From: Frigoribacterium sp. JB110
GTDB lineage: Bacteria > Actinomycetota > Actinomycetes > Actinomycetales > Microbacteriaceae
Direction: 5' to 3'
Length of the DNA stretch: 64,000 bases
NCBI RefSeq assembly: GCF_900163665.1
Contig: NZ_FUIA01000026.1
Location: forward strand, 62,001 to 126,000
Below, piece after piece: positions 18,854-26,907 of the stretch. The translations under genes were made by a program, and so were the position numbers. The notes beneath the pieces are model-generated. The model worked only from the letters and a program-made list of their open reading frames with translations. It did not search any database and was not told where the DNA came from. The stretch's first letter is position 1; every line of letters begins with the position of its first letter.

Positions 18854-20005
18854 GTGCCAGCTGTGAACCTCGGAATCCCCTCCGTGCCGGATGTCCTCGC
18901 CCCGCGCCGCAAGTCGCGGCAGATCGACGTGGGCAAGGTGAAGGTCGGCGGCAACGCGCCCGTCTCGGTGCAGTCGATGACCACGACCAAAACGCACGAC
19001 ATCAATGCGACGCTGCAGCAGATCGCCGAGCTGACGGCATCCGGATGCGAGATCGTGCGCGTCGCGTGCCCGACTGACAAAGACGCCGAGGCGCTCAAGA
19101 TCATTGCGATGAAGAGTCAGATCCCGGTCATCGCCGACATCCACTTCCAACCGAAGTACGTCTTCGAGGCGATCGATGCCGGATGCGGCGCCGTGCGCGT
19201 CAACCCGGGCAACATCCGCAAGTTCGACGACCGCGTCGGCGAGATCGCGAAAGCGGCGAAGGACGCCGGCGTCAGTCTGCGCATCGGTGTGAACGCCGGA
19301 TCGCTCGACAGGCGACTGCTGGAGAAGTACGGCAAGGCGACGCCGGAGGCGCTCGCCGAGTCGGCGGTGTGGGAGGCGAGCCTGTTCGAGGAGCACGACT
19401 TCCACGACTTCAAGATCTCGGTCAAGCACAACGACCCCGTCGTGATGGTGAAGGCCTATCGACTGCTTGCGGAGCGCGGCGACTGGCCTCTGCACCTCGG
19501 CGTCACCGAGGCGGGCCCGGCGTTCCAGGGCACGATCAAGTCGGCGACGGCATTCGGCATCCTGCTCGGCGAGGGCATCGGAGACACCATCAGGGTCTCG
19601 CTGTCTGCGCCTCCGGCCGAGGAGGTCAAGGTCGGTCACCAGATCCTGCAGTCGCTGAACCTTCGCGAGCGCACACTCGAGATCGTCTCGTGCCCCTCGT
19701 GCGGTCGCGCCCAGGTGGACGTGTACTCGCTCGCCGACAGCGTGACAGAGGGGCTCAAGGACATGACCGTGCCGCTGCGCGTAGCCGTGATGGGCTGCGT
19801 CGTGAACGGACCGGGAGAGGCACGCGATGCCGACCTCGGCGTGGCCAGCGGAAACGGCAAGGGCCAGATCTTCGTCAAGGGCGAGGTCGTCAAGACCGTG
19901 CCGGAGGCGGACATCGTCGAGACCCTGATCCAGGAGGCGAACCGCATCGCCGACGAGATGGGCCCGGATGCCGCCCTCGGCACGGCGCAGGTCGTCACCT
20001 CCTGA
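18854..20005 (+). CDS. ispG: 4-hydroxy-3-methylbut-2-en-1-yl diphosphate synthase
   Basis: Iron-sulfur enzyme of the MEP pathway that converts methylerythritol cyclodiphosphate to HMBPP. Length 383 matches actinobacterial IspG. The [4Fe-4S] ligands are seen in SCPSCGR and [10 protein letters not shown]; the barrel part carries [24 protein letters not shown] and RVNPGNI. The GTG start at 18854 agrees with the TAGGCT box; a second GTG at 18863 would lose only three residues. It is convergent with the MmcQ-like gene, 12 bases apart. dxr of the same pathway lies upstream on the same strand. Confidence 0.97.
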   Translation: MPAVNLGIPSVPDVLAPRRKSRQIDVGKVKVGGNAPVSVQSMTTTKTHDINATLQQIAELTASGCEIVRVACPTDKDAEALKIIAMKSQIPVIADIHFQPKYVFEAIDAGCGAVRVNPGNIRKFDDRVGEIAKAAKDAGVSLRIGVNAGSLDRRLLEKYGKATPEALAESAVWEASLFEEHDFHDFKISVKHNDPVVMVKAYRLLAERGDWPLHLGVTEAGPAFQGTIKSATAFGILLGEGIGDTIRVSLSAPPAEEVKVGHQILQSLNLRERTLEIVSCPSCGRAQVDVYSLADSVTEGLKDMTVPLRVAVMGCVVNGPGEARDADLGVASGNGKGQIFVKGEVVKTVPEADIVETLIQEANRIADEMGPDAALGTAQVVTS

Positions 20006-20017
20006 GGCCGCACCGGG

Positions 20018-20413
20018 TCAGCCGGGTGGGTTCTCCTCGAGGTAGGCGGAAGCGAGTCGCTTCGGGGCACGGTCGAGCCATGCGTCGACGACGACCTCGC
20101 GCAGACGGTCGACATCGATCGCCTCGAGCCGTATCAGCACGGCGGCGTAGCCGTCGAAGTGCGGGATCGTGAAGAAGCGCTCCGGCTCGGATGAGACCAT
20201 GGCCTGCTTCGCGATGTCGTGCTCCACGCGGGCGGCGGCGATCTCGCCGTTCGGCGCGGCATCGCCGAGCGCGCCGTGATCGGTCCGGTTCAGCGGGCGC
20301 TCCCAGGCGAAGCCGCGATCGTGCACTCGCCACATCCGGTTGCCCCATGCGGGGCGCATCGTGACGTCAGGCAGCGATTCGGCGAGCCGCGCCACGTCGT
20401 CCAAGGTCGCCAT
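20018..20413 (-). CDS. MmcQ/YjbR family DNA-binding-fold protein
   Basis: Small MmcQ/YjbR-type protein (131 residues), a family with a CyaY-like fold and a double-stranded-DNA-binding proposal but no settled function. Family traits include TLDDVARLAESLPDVTMRPAWGNRMWRV at the start (broken here at Met1) and FFTIPHFDGYAAVLIRLEAID, WLDRAPKRLA near the end. The ATG at 20413 is chosen because homology begins there and TACCCT sits six bases upstream; longer forms are not supported. It marks the left edge of the LysR-linked block. Confidence 0.85.
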   Translation of the reverse strand: MATLDDVARLAESLPDVTMRPAWGNRMWRVHDRGFAWERPLNRTDHGALGDAAPNGEIAAARVEHDIAKQAMVSSEPERFFTIPHFDGYAAVLIRLEAIDVDRLREVVVDAWLDRAPKRLASAYLEENPPG

Positions 20414-20419
20414 ACGGGC

Positions 20420-20425
20420 AGGGTA
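20420..20425 (-). promoter_or_regulatory. -10 box of the MmcQ-like gene (leaderless type)
   Basis: TACCCT on the minus strand, six bases before the ATG at 20413. Confidence 0.5.
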
Positions 20426-20471
20426 CGGCGACTCGTCGCGCCGGGGAAGAGTCTTCGGTCTCCGTCCGCGC

Positions 20472-20618
20472 TCAGCAGGGTGCGATCCGAGCTGTGAACC
20501 ACGCGGTCGATGCATCGAGTTCGATGCGACTGCTTGCGACGTCGATCACATGCTGGGCCGCGGCGATCGTCTCGAGTGCGTGGTCGAGATCTGCCGGGAG
20601 CTGGAGTTTCGCGGCCAC
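20472..20618 (-). CDS. Small uncharacterised reading frame (48 residues)
   Basis: A GTG-initiated frame reads VAAKLQLPADLDHALETIAA and continues to ARIAPC. Its composition (Ala, Leu, Asp, Ile in helix-like order) looks more protein-like than the shadow frames around it. An in-frame stop stands just before the GTG, and no good ribosome-binding site is visible. I do not recognise it; it could be a short real gene or the tail of a decayed one. Confidence 0.25.
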   Translation of the reverse strand: MAAKLQLPADLDHALETIAAAQHVIDVASSRIELDASTAWFTARIAPC

Positions 20619-20978
20619 AGAGCAGTGGTATCAAGCCGGTATCAACTCAGGAGGTCGGGCCCGACGCCTCTCGCGACAGTGGGGAACGGGGTGAACTCGA
20701 TGGCTTGCTTCGCGGCATCGCACGTCGCACATACCCCGGCGGTCTTGATATCCGGTGCCTCGTGTTCGAACGACCCAGATTGGCGATTCAGCAGGTGCCG
20801 CAGACGGAGCCGCGATTGCGTACCCGCCGCATCTGATCGCCTCAGGTCGGGTGCTCGTCGTCTCGGGTAGCGCTTCAGCGATTCGCGCCAAGCCTTCCAG
20901 GCTCGGTACGGGTGCCAGGGCGTGCCGCGCCGTGGTGGGCGGAGGTGGCGACGGCTGCGGTCGGATATCCGACGGTGA
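20619..20978. other. Stretch without a convincing gene, possibly decayed coding DNA
   Basis: No intact gene is supported here. On the minus strand, 20891 to about 20830 reads MARIAEALPETT, which resembles the start of another MmcQ-like protein but loses family likeness at once. A different minus frame gives a protein-like tail (VCATCDAAKQAIEFTPFP) ending near 20646. Together with the 48-residue frame next to it, this suggests broken genes at the edge of an acquired segment. An 8-base direct repeat (GGTATCAA at 20627 and 20638) is also present. Confidence 0.3.
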
Positions 20979-21869
20979 TCACCCGAGCGCGGAGTCCGTC
21001 GGACCGGCCGCTATCACGTCGACAACGTCGGTGAGAAGGGGGGAGAGTTCCGCGCGCCATGAGATCCAGGTGTGTAACGCAGCTCCGGTGAGGCCGCTTC
21101 GCAGAGGAATCCAGGCCCAGTCGGGAAGATGCCTGTAAGTCGATGTGCGCGTCGAGAGCACGCCGTCGACCCCTGCGGTGCGTGCAATGAGGCCGCTGTA
21201 CGCGGAGAAGCGACGGAAGATCCAGCGCACGTGTGCCCCTTCAGCGTCCGCGGCGGTGATGAAATCCGACTGTTCAACGGCGAGCTCGCCCGCGGCGTGG
21301 GCCATGATGGTCATCCCATCCATTTCGCGGTATCCGACTTCCGTGAGCCTGGCCACCGTTGATCCAGGAGGTACGGCGAGCCCCATTCGTTGGGTGAGTA
21401 CGTGCTTGGTGTGCAGTTCGGGCGCGTCAAGGTGGATGAGGCCCAGTTCGAGCAGGCCGGTCTGCACCTGTTGGCGCTGATCCTCGGTGGTCCCCTCGTG
21501 CAACGAGAGTCGAAGATGGGGGAACCGCTCTTCGATGCTGCTCATCACCGGTTCGGCCCACGCGTGCGGCAGCCCCTGGGGCACACCGACGTTGACGACC
21601 TCGCGCTCCTCGGCCGCTTCCGAGACGACTTCGGGGATGCGCCGCACCTGCGTGAGTACGACGTCGATGTGCGCCTTGAGAGCGCGGCCCTGCGGAGTCG
21701 GCGCGAGGCCGCGCGCCGTTCTGTCGAACAACGTGCAGTCGAGCTCGCGCTCCAGCGCCGCGATCTGTCTGCTCAGGGATGGCTGGGTGACGTGCAGGGC
21801 GACGGCAGCGCGGCTCACGGAACGCAGTTCGGCTGCTTTAGCGAAGTACTTCAGCTGTCGGAGCTCCAT
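20979..21869 (-). CDS. LysR-family transcriptional regulator
   Basis: LysR-type regulator of about 296 residues. The N-terminal winged helix-turn-helix is clear (MELRQLKYFAKAAELRSVSRAA, then VTQPSLSRQIAALEREL), followed by an effector domain from about residue 90. It lies divergent to the FAD oxidoreductase operon across 129 bases, the typical arrangement for a regulator controlling its neighbour in response to a pathway compound. The start at 21869 (MELRQ) is preferred; ATGs at 21881 and 21905 would add 4 or 12 residues. A 16-base inverted repeat spans the start, pointing to self-regulation. Confidence 0.9.
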   Translation of the reverse strand: MELRQLKYFAKAAELRSVSRAAVALHVTQPSLSRQIAALERELDCTLFDRTARGLAPTPQGRALKAHIDVVLTQVRRIPEVVSEAAEEREVVNVGVPQGLPHAWAEPVMSSIEERFPHLRLSLHEGTTEDQRQQVQTGLLELGLIHLDAPELHTKHVLTQRMGLAVPPGSTVARLTEVGYREMDGMTIMAHAAGELAVEQSDFITAADAEGAHVRWIFRRFSAYSGLIARTAGVDGVLSTRTSTYRHLPDWAWIPLRSGLTGAALHTWISWRAELSPLLTDVVDVIAAGPTDSALG

Positions 21870-21882
21870 GCTTTCAAGCATG
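21867..21882. promoter_or_regulatory. Inverted repeat over the LysR start codon
   Basis: CATGCTT (21867-21873) and AAGCATG (21876-21882) are exact reverse complements separated by TC. The repeat covers the start codon and the Shine-Dalgarno area of the LysR gene, as expected of an autoregulatory site or an mRNA hairpin. Confidence 0.4.
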
Positions 21883-21998
21883 CGTTCAAGGCATGGGTGG
21901 GTCAACAGATCGGCATTGGACGTATAGCTGTTGGCGTGTCAAAGTGGAGCCCTATGCACCCGTCACAGAGGACGGGACCGACGAGACGCAGGGAAGCG

Positions 21999-23255
21999 AT
22001 GAATTCGGAGAACACGACATACGACGTGGTCGTCATCGGTGGAGGTTCCGCGGGGATCTCAGCCGCGATCGGCGCGAGTCAGGCGGGGGCGCGTGTCGCC
22101 CTGGTCGAACAGTACGGATTCCTCGGCGGGGCCGCGACGAACGGTTCCGTCCTGACTCACTGCGGGTTCTTCGACCAGACCCGCACGCAAGTCGTGCGGG
22201 GGGTCGGACAGCTGATGCTCGATCGGCTCGACACGGAGAGCATGTACCGCACGCACACTCTGCCCGAGACGGGCAACACCGTCGTCCTGCTCGACCTGGA
22301 GACGGTGAAGGCGACCTACGATCAGCTGGTCTCAGAGGCAGGCGTCGACGTGTTCCTGCACAGCAGACTCATCAGCGCTGCCGTCGACGACGGCTCTCGT
22401 ATCAGTTCTGCGGAAGTCGTACATCGAGGAGGCCGCGTCAACCTCGTCGCGCGAGCGTTCGTCGACGCGAGCGGCGACGGAGAGCTCATCGCCGCAGCGG
22501 GCGCGGGAAGCCTGCTGTCGCCCGTTGCGGAGCGTCAGGCGTCAACCCTCGTGATGCGCGTCGGAAATGTCTGTGAGGACGCTTCATTGGCACAGACAGA
22601 CATGGACGAGGCCGTTACTGCGTATCGGGATTCACATCGGACGGAGATTGTGCGCACCAGCGGCATCGCCGTGCGCATGCCCGTCTCGCGCGAGGTGATG
22701 CTGCTTCTGGCGGATCAGCATCGTGACGCCCTCGATGTTCGTGAGCTCACCGCCGCTGAGATGGATGCCCGCCGCATGGCCGCGGAGTACATGCACGCGT
22801 TCCGCGCGAAGATGCCCGGCTGGCAGGATGCGTTCCTCGCGGCCACAGGCCCGCAGATCGGGATCAGAGAGACCAGGCGTCTGCGAGGAGTCGACGCTGT
22901 AACGGCCGGCGACGTCACGGCCGGACGGAAGCGGCTGGACGATGGCATTGCGCGATGTGGATGGCCGATGGAGAATCACGTATCACCTGGTGTCACCGAG
23001 TACGGCGGGATCGCGGAGAAGGGGTGGTACGGCATCCCGTACGGTGCGATCGCGTCGGATACGACGGAGAATCTGTGGGCCGGTGGCCGGCTCACGAGCT
23101 CCGACCAACGCGCATACGCATCGTTGCGCGTGATGGGGACGTCCTTCGCGACGGGGCATGCGGCGGGCGTTGCAGCCGCTGTCTACGCAGACGGCAGGAC
23201 CCGCGACCTCGGGCGTACGAGAGCGGAGCTGGAGCGCCAGGGAGCGCTGCTGTGA
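21999..23255 (+). CDS. FAD-dependent oxidoreductase (PF12831 type)
   Basis: Flavoprotein of 418 residues; this family oxidises small organic acids or related metabolites, but the substrate here is unknown. The dinucleotide-binding loop is at residues 14-19 (VVVIGGGSAGISAA), followed by LVEQYGFLGGAATNG, the hallmark of the FAD_oxidored group. A second FAD-contacting region appears near the C-terminus (ENLWAGGRL, then FATGHAAGVAAAVYA). ATG 21999 has a good AGGGAAG site; longer starts would cross the promoter region. The stop overlaps the next gene as GTGA. It opens a tightly coupled run of five genes and faces LysR. Confidence 0.88.
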   Translation: MNSENTTYDVVVIGGGSAGISAAIGASQAGARVALVEQYGFLGGAATNGSVLTHCGFFDQTRTQVVRGVGQLMLDRLDTESMYRTHTLPETGNTVVLLDLETVKATYDQLVSEAGVDVFLHSRLISAAVDDGSRISSAEVVHRGGRVNLVARAFVDASGDGELIAAAGAGSLLSPVAERQASTLVMRVGNVCEDASLAQTDMDEAVTAYRDSHRTEIVRTSGIAVRMPVSREVMLLLADQHRDALDVRELTAAEMDARRMAAEYMHAFRAKMPGWQDAFLAATGPQIGIRETRRLRGVDAVTAGDVTAGRKRLDDGIARCGWPMENHVSPGVTEYGGIAEKGWYGIPYGAIASDTTENLWAGGRLTSSDQRAYASLRVMGTSFATGHAAGVAAAVYADGRTRDLGRTRAELERQGALL

Positions 23256-24100
23256 CCGGCGGACTTCGTGTTGCCTTGACAGGTGCGGCCGGTTCTCTCG
23301 CCGCCGATGTCATTCCTGGGCTTCTCGAGCGCGGGCATCGCATCACTGCGATAGATGAGCGACCGTTGTCGGCACTCCCCGAAGAAGTCCGCACCGTCGA
23401 ATGCTCGATCACCGACCGGGAGGAACTCGCGGCGGCTGTCGCCTCGAGCGACGTCATCGTTCACCTCGCCGGTATCCCGCTGGAGGCACCGTGGCAGGAC
23501 ATCCTCGCGGTCAACGTCGATGGAACCCAGGCGATTCTTGAGGCTGCGCGCATTGAAGGCATCAGCCGAGTGGTACTTGCCAGTTCGATCCACGCTGCTG
23601 GCTTCGTGCCCGTGCCCCCGGAGGGCGAGTTCGTCCCGGACGATGTGGCCGCGCGGCCAGACACCTTCTACGGCGCGAGCAAGGCGATGCTCGAGTCCCT
23701 CGGTGCCCTGTATAACGATAGGCACGGTATCGACGTGGTCTGCCTGCGTATCGCCTCGCGGTTCCCTCGGCCGATGGATGAGCGGATGCTGAGCACCTGG
23801 CTGTCTCCAGATGACGCGACGCGGCTCGTGCATGCATCGCTCATGATCTCCCGCCCCGGATACCGTCTCGTCTGGGGAGTGTCGGCAAACAGCGCTGGGT
23901 ATCTTTCACCGCGCGGCGGGCGAGCGATCGGCTATGAGCCGCAGGATGATGCGGCTGTGTACGCGTCGGCGCTGGCAGAGCGCTCAGCGCATGATCAGAC
24001 CATCGGCCTCAGCGAATGGGAGCGTCGCTTCATCGGCGGCGAGTTCTGTTCGGCTGAGCCTCCCCGTTTCATCCCCTTTGCAGAGCGAGAGCAATCATGA
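23252..24100 (+). CDS. NAD-dependent epimerase/dehydratase family, uronate dehydrogenase-like
   Basis: Short-chain-type enzyme of 282 residues. The NAD-binding motif TGAAGSLA starts at residue 10, and the catalytic pair is Tyr140/Lys144 in YGASKAMLESL. Segments such as ASSIHAAGFVPVPP and LYNDRHGIDVVCLRIASRFPRP resemble uronate dehydrogenases, which oxidise galacturonate or glucuronate to aldaric lactones. The match is by pattern only, so another sugar or sugar-acid substrate is possible. The GTG start overlaps the upstream stop and the stop overlaps the next ATG, which implies coordinated translation. Confidence 0.82.
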   Translation: MTGGLRVALTGAAGSLAADVIPGLLERGHRITAIDERPLSALPEEVRTVECSITDREELAAAVASSDVIVHLAGIPLEAPWQDILAVNVDGTQAILEAARIEGISRVVLASSIHAAGFVPVPPEGEFVPDDVAARPDTFYGASKAMLESLGALYNDRHGIDVVCLRIASRFPRPMDERMLSTWLSPDDATRLVHASLMISRPGYRLVWGVSANSAGYLSPRGGRAIGYEPQDDAAVYASALAERSAHDQTIGLSEWERRFIGGEFCSAEPPRFIPFAEREQS

Positions 24101-24885
24101 CAGCAGAATCCACGGCCACGGCGTTCGAAGTTCGTGGGGTGTCCAAAGTGTTCCCCGGCGCGACGACGGTGCAAGCGCTGCGTAACATCGACCTGTCGCT
24201 AAGAGAAGGTTCGTTGACATGCATCGTCGGTCCGTCCGGTTGCGGGAAATCGACGCTGCTGCGAATTCTCGGCGAGCTCGAGAGCGCAACGACGGGCGAG
24301 ATCGTGCACAATCTGAAGGTCGATCGCGTTCCTCGTTCGGCATTCGTGTTCCAGGAGCACGGGGTGTTCCCCTGGTTCAACGTGCTCCAGAATGTCGCGT
24401 TCGGTGAGCAGATGGCGGGCGTCTCCAAATCGAGGCGCGAGGAGACCGCGCGCGAATGGATCGGCAAAGTCGGACTTGTGGGCTTCGAAGGCGCGTATCC
24501 GCACCAGCTCTCCGGGGGCATGAGGCAGCGCATCGCCATTGCACGCGCCTTTGCGACGGGATCGCCGTCCCTGCTGATGGATGAGCCGCTCGGTGCTCTT
24601 GACGCGCAGACGCGCATCCTGATGCAGGAGCAGCTCGTCTCGCTCTGGGAAGCCGAGCGCAAGACCGTCGTGCTCGTGACGCACTCGATCGAAGAGGCTC
24701 TGCTCCTTGGGGACCAGATCGTGATGATGTCGGCACGCCCTGGTCAGGTCAAGGAGGTCATCGATATCCCGTTCGAACGTCCCCGCTCGACCGCGATCGA
24801 GGCTGATCCCGAGTTCGCCCGCATGAAGCAGGACATCTGGGAATCGCTGCGCGACGAGGTCCAGGCCTCTCTGAGCTTCAAGTGA
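24097..24885 (+). CDS. ABC transporter ATP-binding protein (SsuB/TauB type)
   Basis: Cytoplasmic motor of an import ABC system, 262 residues. Walker A is GPSGCGKST at 45-53, the Q-loop is in FVFQEHGVFPWFNVL, the signature is LSGGMRQRIAIARAF, and Walker B is LLMDEPLGALD, with a His switch in LVTHSIEEA. The sequence style matches the nitrate/sulfonate/taurine group of importers. It overlaps the upstream stop as ATGA and is followed by its permease and binding protein. Confidence 0.94.
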   Translation: MTAESTATAFEVRGVSKVFPGATTVQALRNIDLSLREGSLTCIVGPSGCGKSTLLRILGELESATTGEIVHNLKVDRVPRSAFVFQEHGVFPWFNVLQNVAFGEQMAGVSKSRREETAREWIGKVGLVGFEGAYPHQLSGGMRQRIAIARAFATGSPSLLMDEPLGALDAQTRILMQEQLVSLWEAERKTVVLVTHSIEEALLLGDQIVMMSARPGQVKEVIDIPFERPRSTAIEADPEFARMKQDIWESLRDEVQASLSFK

Positions 24886-24893
24886 GGAATGAC

Positions 24894-25766
24894 ATGAGCA
24901 CAACACCTCTGACCACGTCACACCCGTCAGGAAGTGACGCTGATCTCGAAGCAGCGGTCGAACGCCAGTATCGGCGCGCGCGTCGCCTGAAGACTCGCGA
25001 CCTCGGCCTTGCGATTGCGACACCGATCCTGCTGCTCACCCTGTGGGAGATCGCGGCGCAGACCGGGCTGATCGATTCGCGCCTGTACAGCCCGCCGTCG
25101 GCCATCGGCATCAGGGGATGGGAGATGGTCGCTTCCGGCGACCTCTGGATCCACGTCGGCGCGACGATCGCTCGACTCGCAGTCGGCTTCATCGCCGGCT
25201 CTGCTGCCGGCATCGTGGTCGGCCTACTGATGGGCTTATGGCGCCCCGTTCGCGCCGCGCTCGAGCCGACGTTCACCGCGCTGTACGCATTGCCGAAGAT
25301 CGCCATCCTTCCGCTGCTTCTGCTGATCTTCGGGCTCACCGAGACGCCGAAGATCCTCTCGGTCGCCATCAGCGTGTTCTTCGTCGTGCAGATCAATACC
25401 CTCAGCGGCATCATGCAGATCGATGCGCGCATCCTGGAGGCCGCACGCGCCTACAAGGCCAAGGGAATGAACCTGTTCCGACATGTGCTGCTGCCCGGCG
25501 CGCTGCCGGCGATCATGACGGGCCTGCGGGTGTCCGCCGGTATGGCGGTGATCGTCATCACGGCGGTGGAGTTCGTGGCATCGAACGAAGGGCTCGGCTA
25601 CCTGATCTGGAACTCATGGCAGCTCTTCCAGCCGGCCACGATGTTCGTGGGGCTCATCACAGTGGCGCTGATCGGGGCGAGTGTCACTGGGCTCATCATC
25701 CTGCTCGAACGAGCACTTGTCCCATGGCGCCGTGCCGGCGCCGCAACCAAGAAGGAGCGCAAATGA
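24894..25766 (+). CDS. ABC transporter permease (SsuC/TauC type)
   Basis: Membrane channel of the importer, 290 residues with about six membrane segments. The EAA loop that contacts the ATPase is visible as EAARAYKAKGMNLFRHVLLPGALPAIMTGL. The N-terminal 40 residues are hydrophilic. The start at ATG 24894 has a GAGGA site six bases upstream; a GTG at 24882 overlapping the ATPase stop is the alternative and would add four residues. The stop overlaps the binding-protein start as ATGA. Confidence 0.93.
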   Translation: MSTTPLTTSHPSGSDADLEAAVERQYRRARRLKTRDLGLAIATPILLLTLWEIAAQTGLIDSRLYSPPSAIGIRGWEMVASGDLWIHVGATIARLAVGFIAGSAAGIVVGLLMGLWRPVRAALEPTFTALYALPKIAILPLLLLIFGLTETPKILSVAISVFFVVQINTLSGIMQIDARILEAARAYKAKGMNLFRHVLLPGALPAIMTGLRVSAGMAVIVITAVEFVASNEGLGYLIWNSWQLFQPATMFVGLITVALIGASVTGLIILLERALVPWRRAGAATKKERK

Positions 25767-26764
25767 AGCGAAAGATCGCCGCAGCGAGTGCGGCATTGAT
25801 CGCCGTGACGGCCCTCGTGGGCTGCGCGGGAGATTCGGAAGGCGGCGACGATGCCGCGACAATCGAAGTCGGCATCGTACAGCTGTCGATATTCGCCCCG
25901 ATCTATGTCGCCGACGCGAAGGGGTACTTCGAGGAGGAAGGCCTCGACGTGAACATCGAGAACGTGAAGTCCGGCCAAGACGCGATCCCCTTGGCGTCCA
26001 GCGGCAAGCTCGACGTGGTCGCAGCTGGCTTCTCCGCCGGAATGTTCAGTGCGATCGAGACGGGGCTCGACGTCCGCGTCGTCGGCTCGATGGGAGTAGC
26101 CGGTCCCGAAGGCGAAGAACCTGCGTCAGCGCTGGTCGTTCGCCGTGATCTGATCGATTCGGGCGAGATCTCATCCGTCGCCGATCTGGCGGGGCACAAG
26201 ATCGGCGCACTGGGCGGAGACGCAGCCACAAGCGCCTTCTACGTCTCGCAGGCACTCGAAGAAGCGGGCCTTTCGGCATCCGACGTCGAGTTCGTCAACC
26301 TCTCCAACCCCGATGTCCCGGCAGGGCTGGAGACCGGCGGTATCGATGCCGCGTTCGCATCCGCGCCGTTCTGGGGGCAGGCGGTGGAAGACGGAACGGC
26401 CGACATGCTCTGGACGACCCCGGAAGGCACGTCGGGCACCGGCGTCATCTACGGCGGCCAGTTCGCCGAGACTGAGCAAGCACAAGCGTTCTTCGCTGCG
26501 ATCGCGCGCGCGGCACAGGACCTGCAGGGCGATGCGCGCTACTCCGATGAGAACCTCGAGATCATCGGTGACGCAACGGGTCAGACTCCGGACGAAGTCG
26601 CCTCGGTTCCTCTGTACCACTGGGAGCCGGATCTGAAGCCGCTGCCGGATCAGCTGGCCACGATGGAGCGCGTGTGGCTTGAACTCGGCGCGCTGGAATA
26701 CGACGAGCCGCTCGACCCGGAACTCTACGTCGACACTTCGTTCAGCGACAACCTCGCGGAGTGA
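25763..26764 (+). CDS. ABC transporter substrate-binding lipoprotein (NMT1/SsuA-like)
   Basis: Extracellular, lipid-anchored receptor of the importer, 333 residues. The signal sequence ends in the lipobox ALVGC. The body begins IEVGIVQLSIFAPIYVADAKGYFEEEGLDV, the standard opening of nitrate/sulfonate/taurine-type binding proteins, and has a two-lobed domain. The ligand cannot be read from the sequence. Because it is coupled to two oxidoreductases, uptake of an organic acid that those enzymes then oxidise is plausible (inference). A GAAGGAG site precedes the ATG. Confidence 0.9.
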   Translation: MKRKIAAASAALIAVTALVGCAGDSEGGDDAATIEVGIVQLSIFAPIYVADAKGYFEEEGLDVNIENVKSGQDAIPLASSGKLDVVAAGFSAGMFSAIETGLDVRVVGSMGVAGPEGEEPASALVVRRDLIDSGEISSVADLAGHKIGALGGDAATSAFYVSQALEEAGLSASDVEFVNLSNPDVPAGLETGGIDAAFASAPFWGQAVEDGTADMLWTTPEGTSGTGVIYGGQFAETEQAQAFFAAIARAAQDLQGDARYSDENLEIIGDATGQTPDEVASVPLYHWEPDLKPLPDQLATMERVWLELGALEYDEPLDPELYVDTSFSDNLAE

Positions 26765-26770
26765 TCGGCA

Positions 26771-26806
26771 CGGGGCGACGGGCGGGCTTGCTCCGTCCTC
26801 GCCCCG
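26771..26806. terminator. Hairpin between the importer operon and the CDF gene
   Basis: CGGGGCGA (26771-26778) pairs with TCGCCCCG (26799-26806), with further partial pairing inside. It begins six bases after the binding-protein stop and lies ahead of the convergent CDF stop, fitting a shared terminator. The remaining bases to 26907 show nothing else. Confidence 0.5.
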
Positions 26807-26907
26807 CGCTGTACTTCATGCGGGCCGGAGGTTTCACGGGACACGCGTTGCCTGACCAGCAGAAAGCACGCCGGATGACGTGTTCGGCAGCCTCGCAGCG
26901 CTGTCGG

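Noticed and set aside
20627-20645. GGTATCAA direct repeats as an attachment site
   Set aside because: Only two 8-base copies three bases apart; no integrase and no matching copy at the other end of the block.
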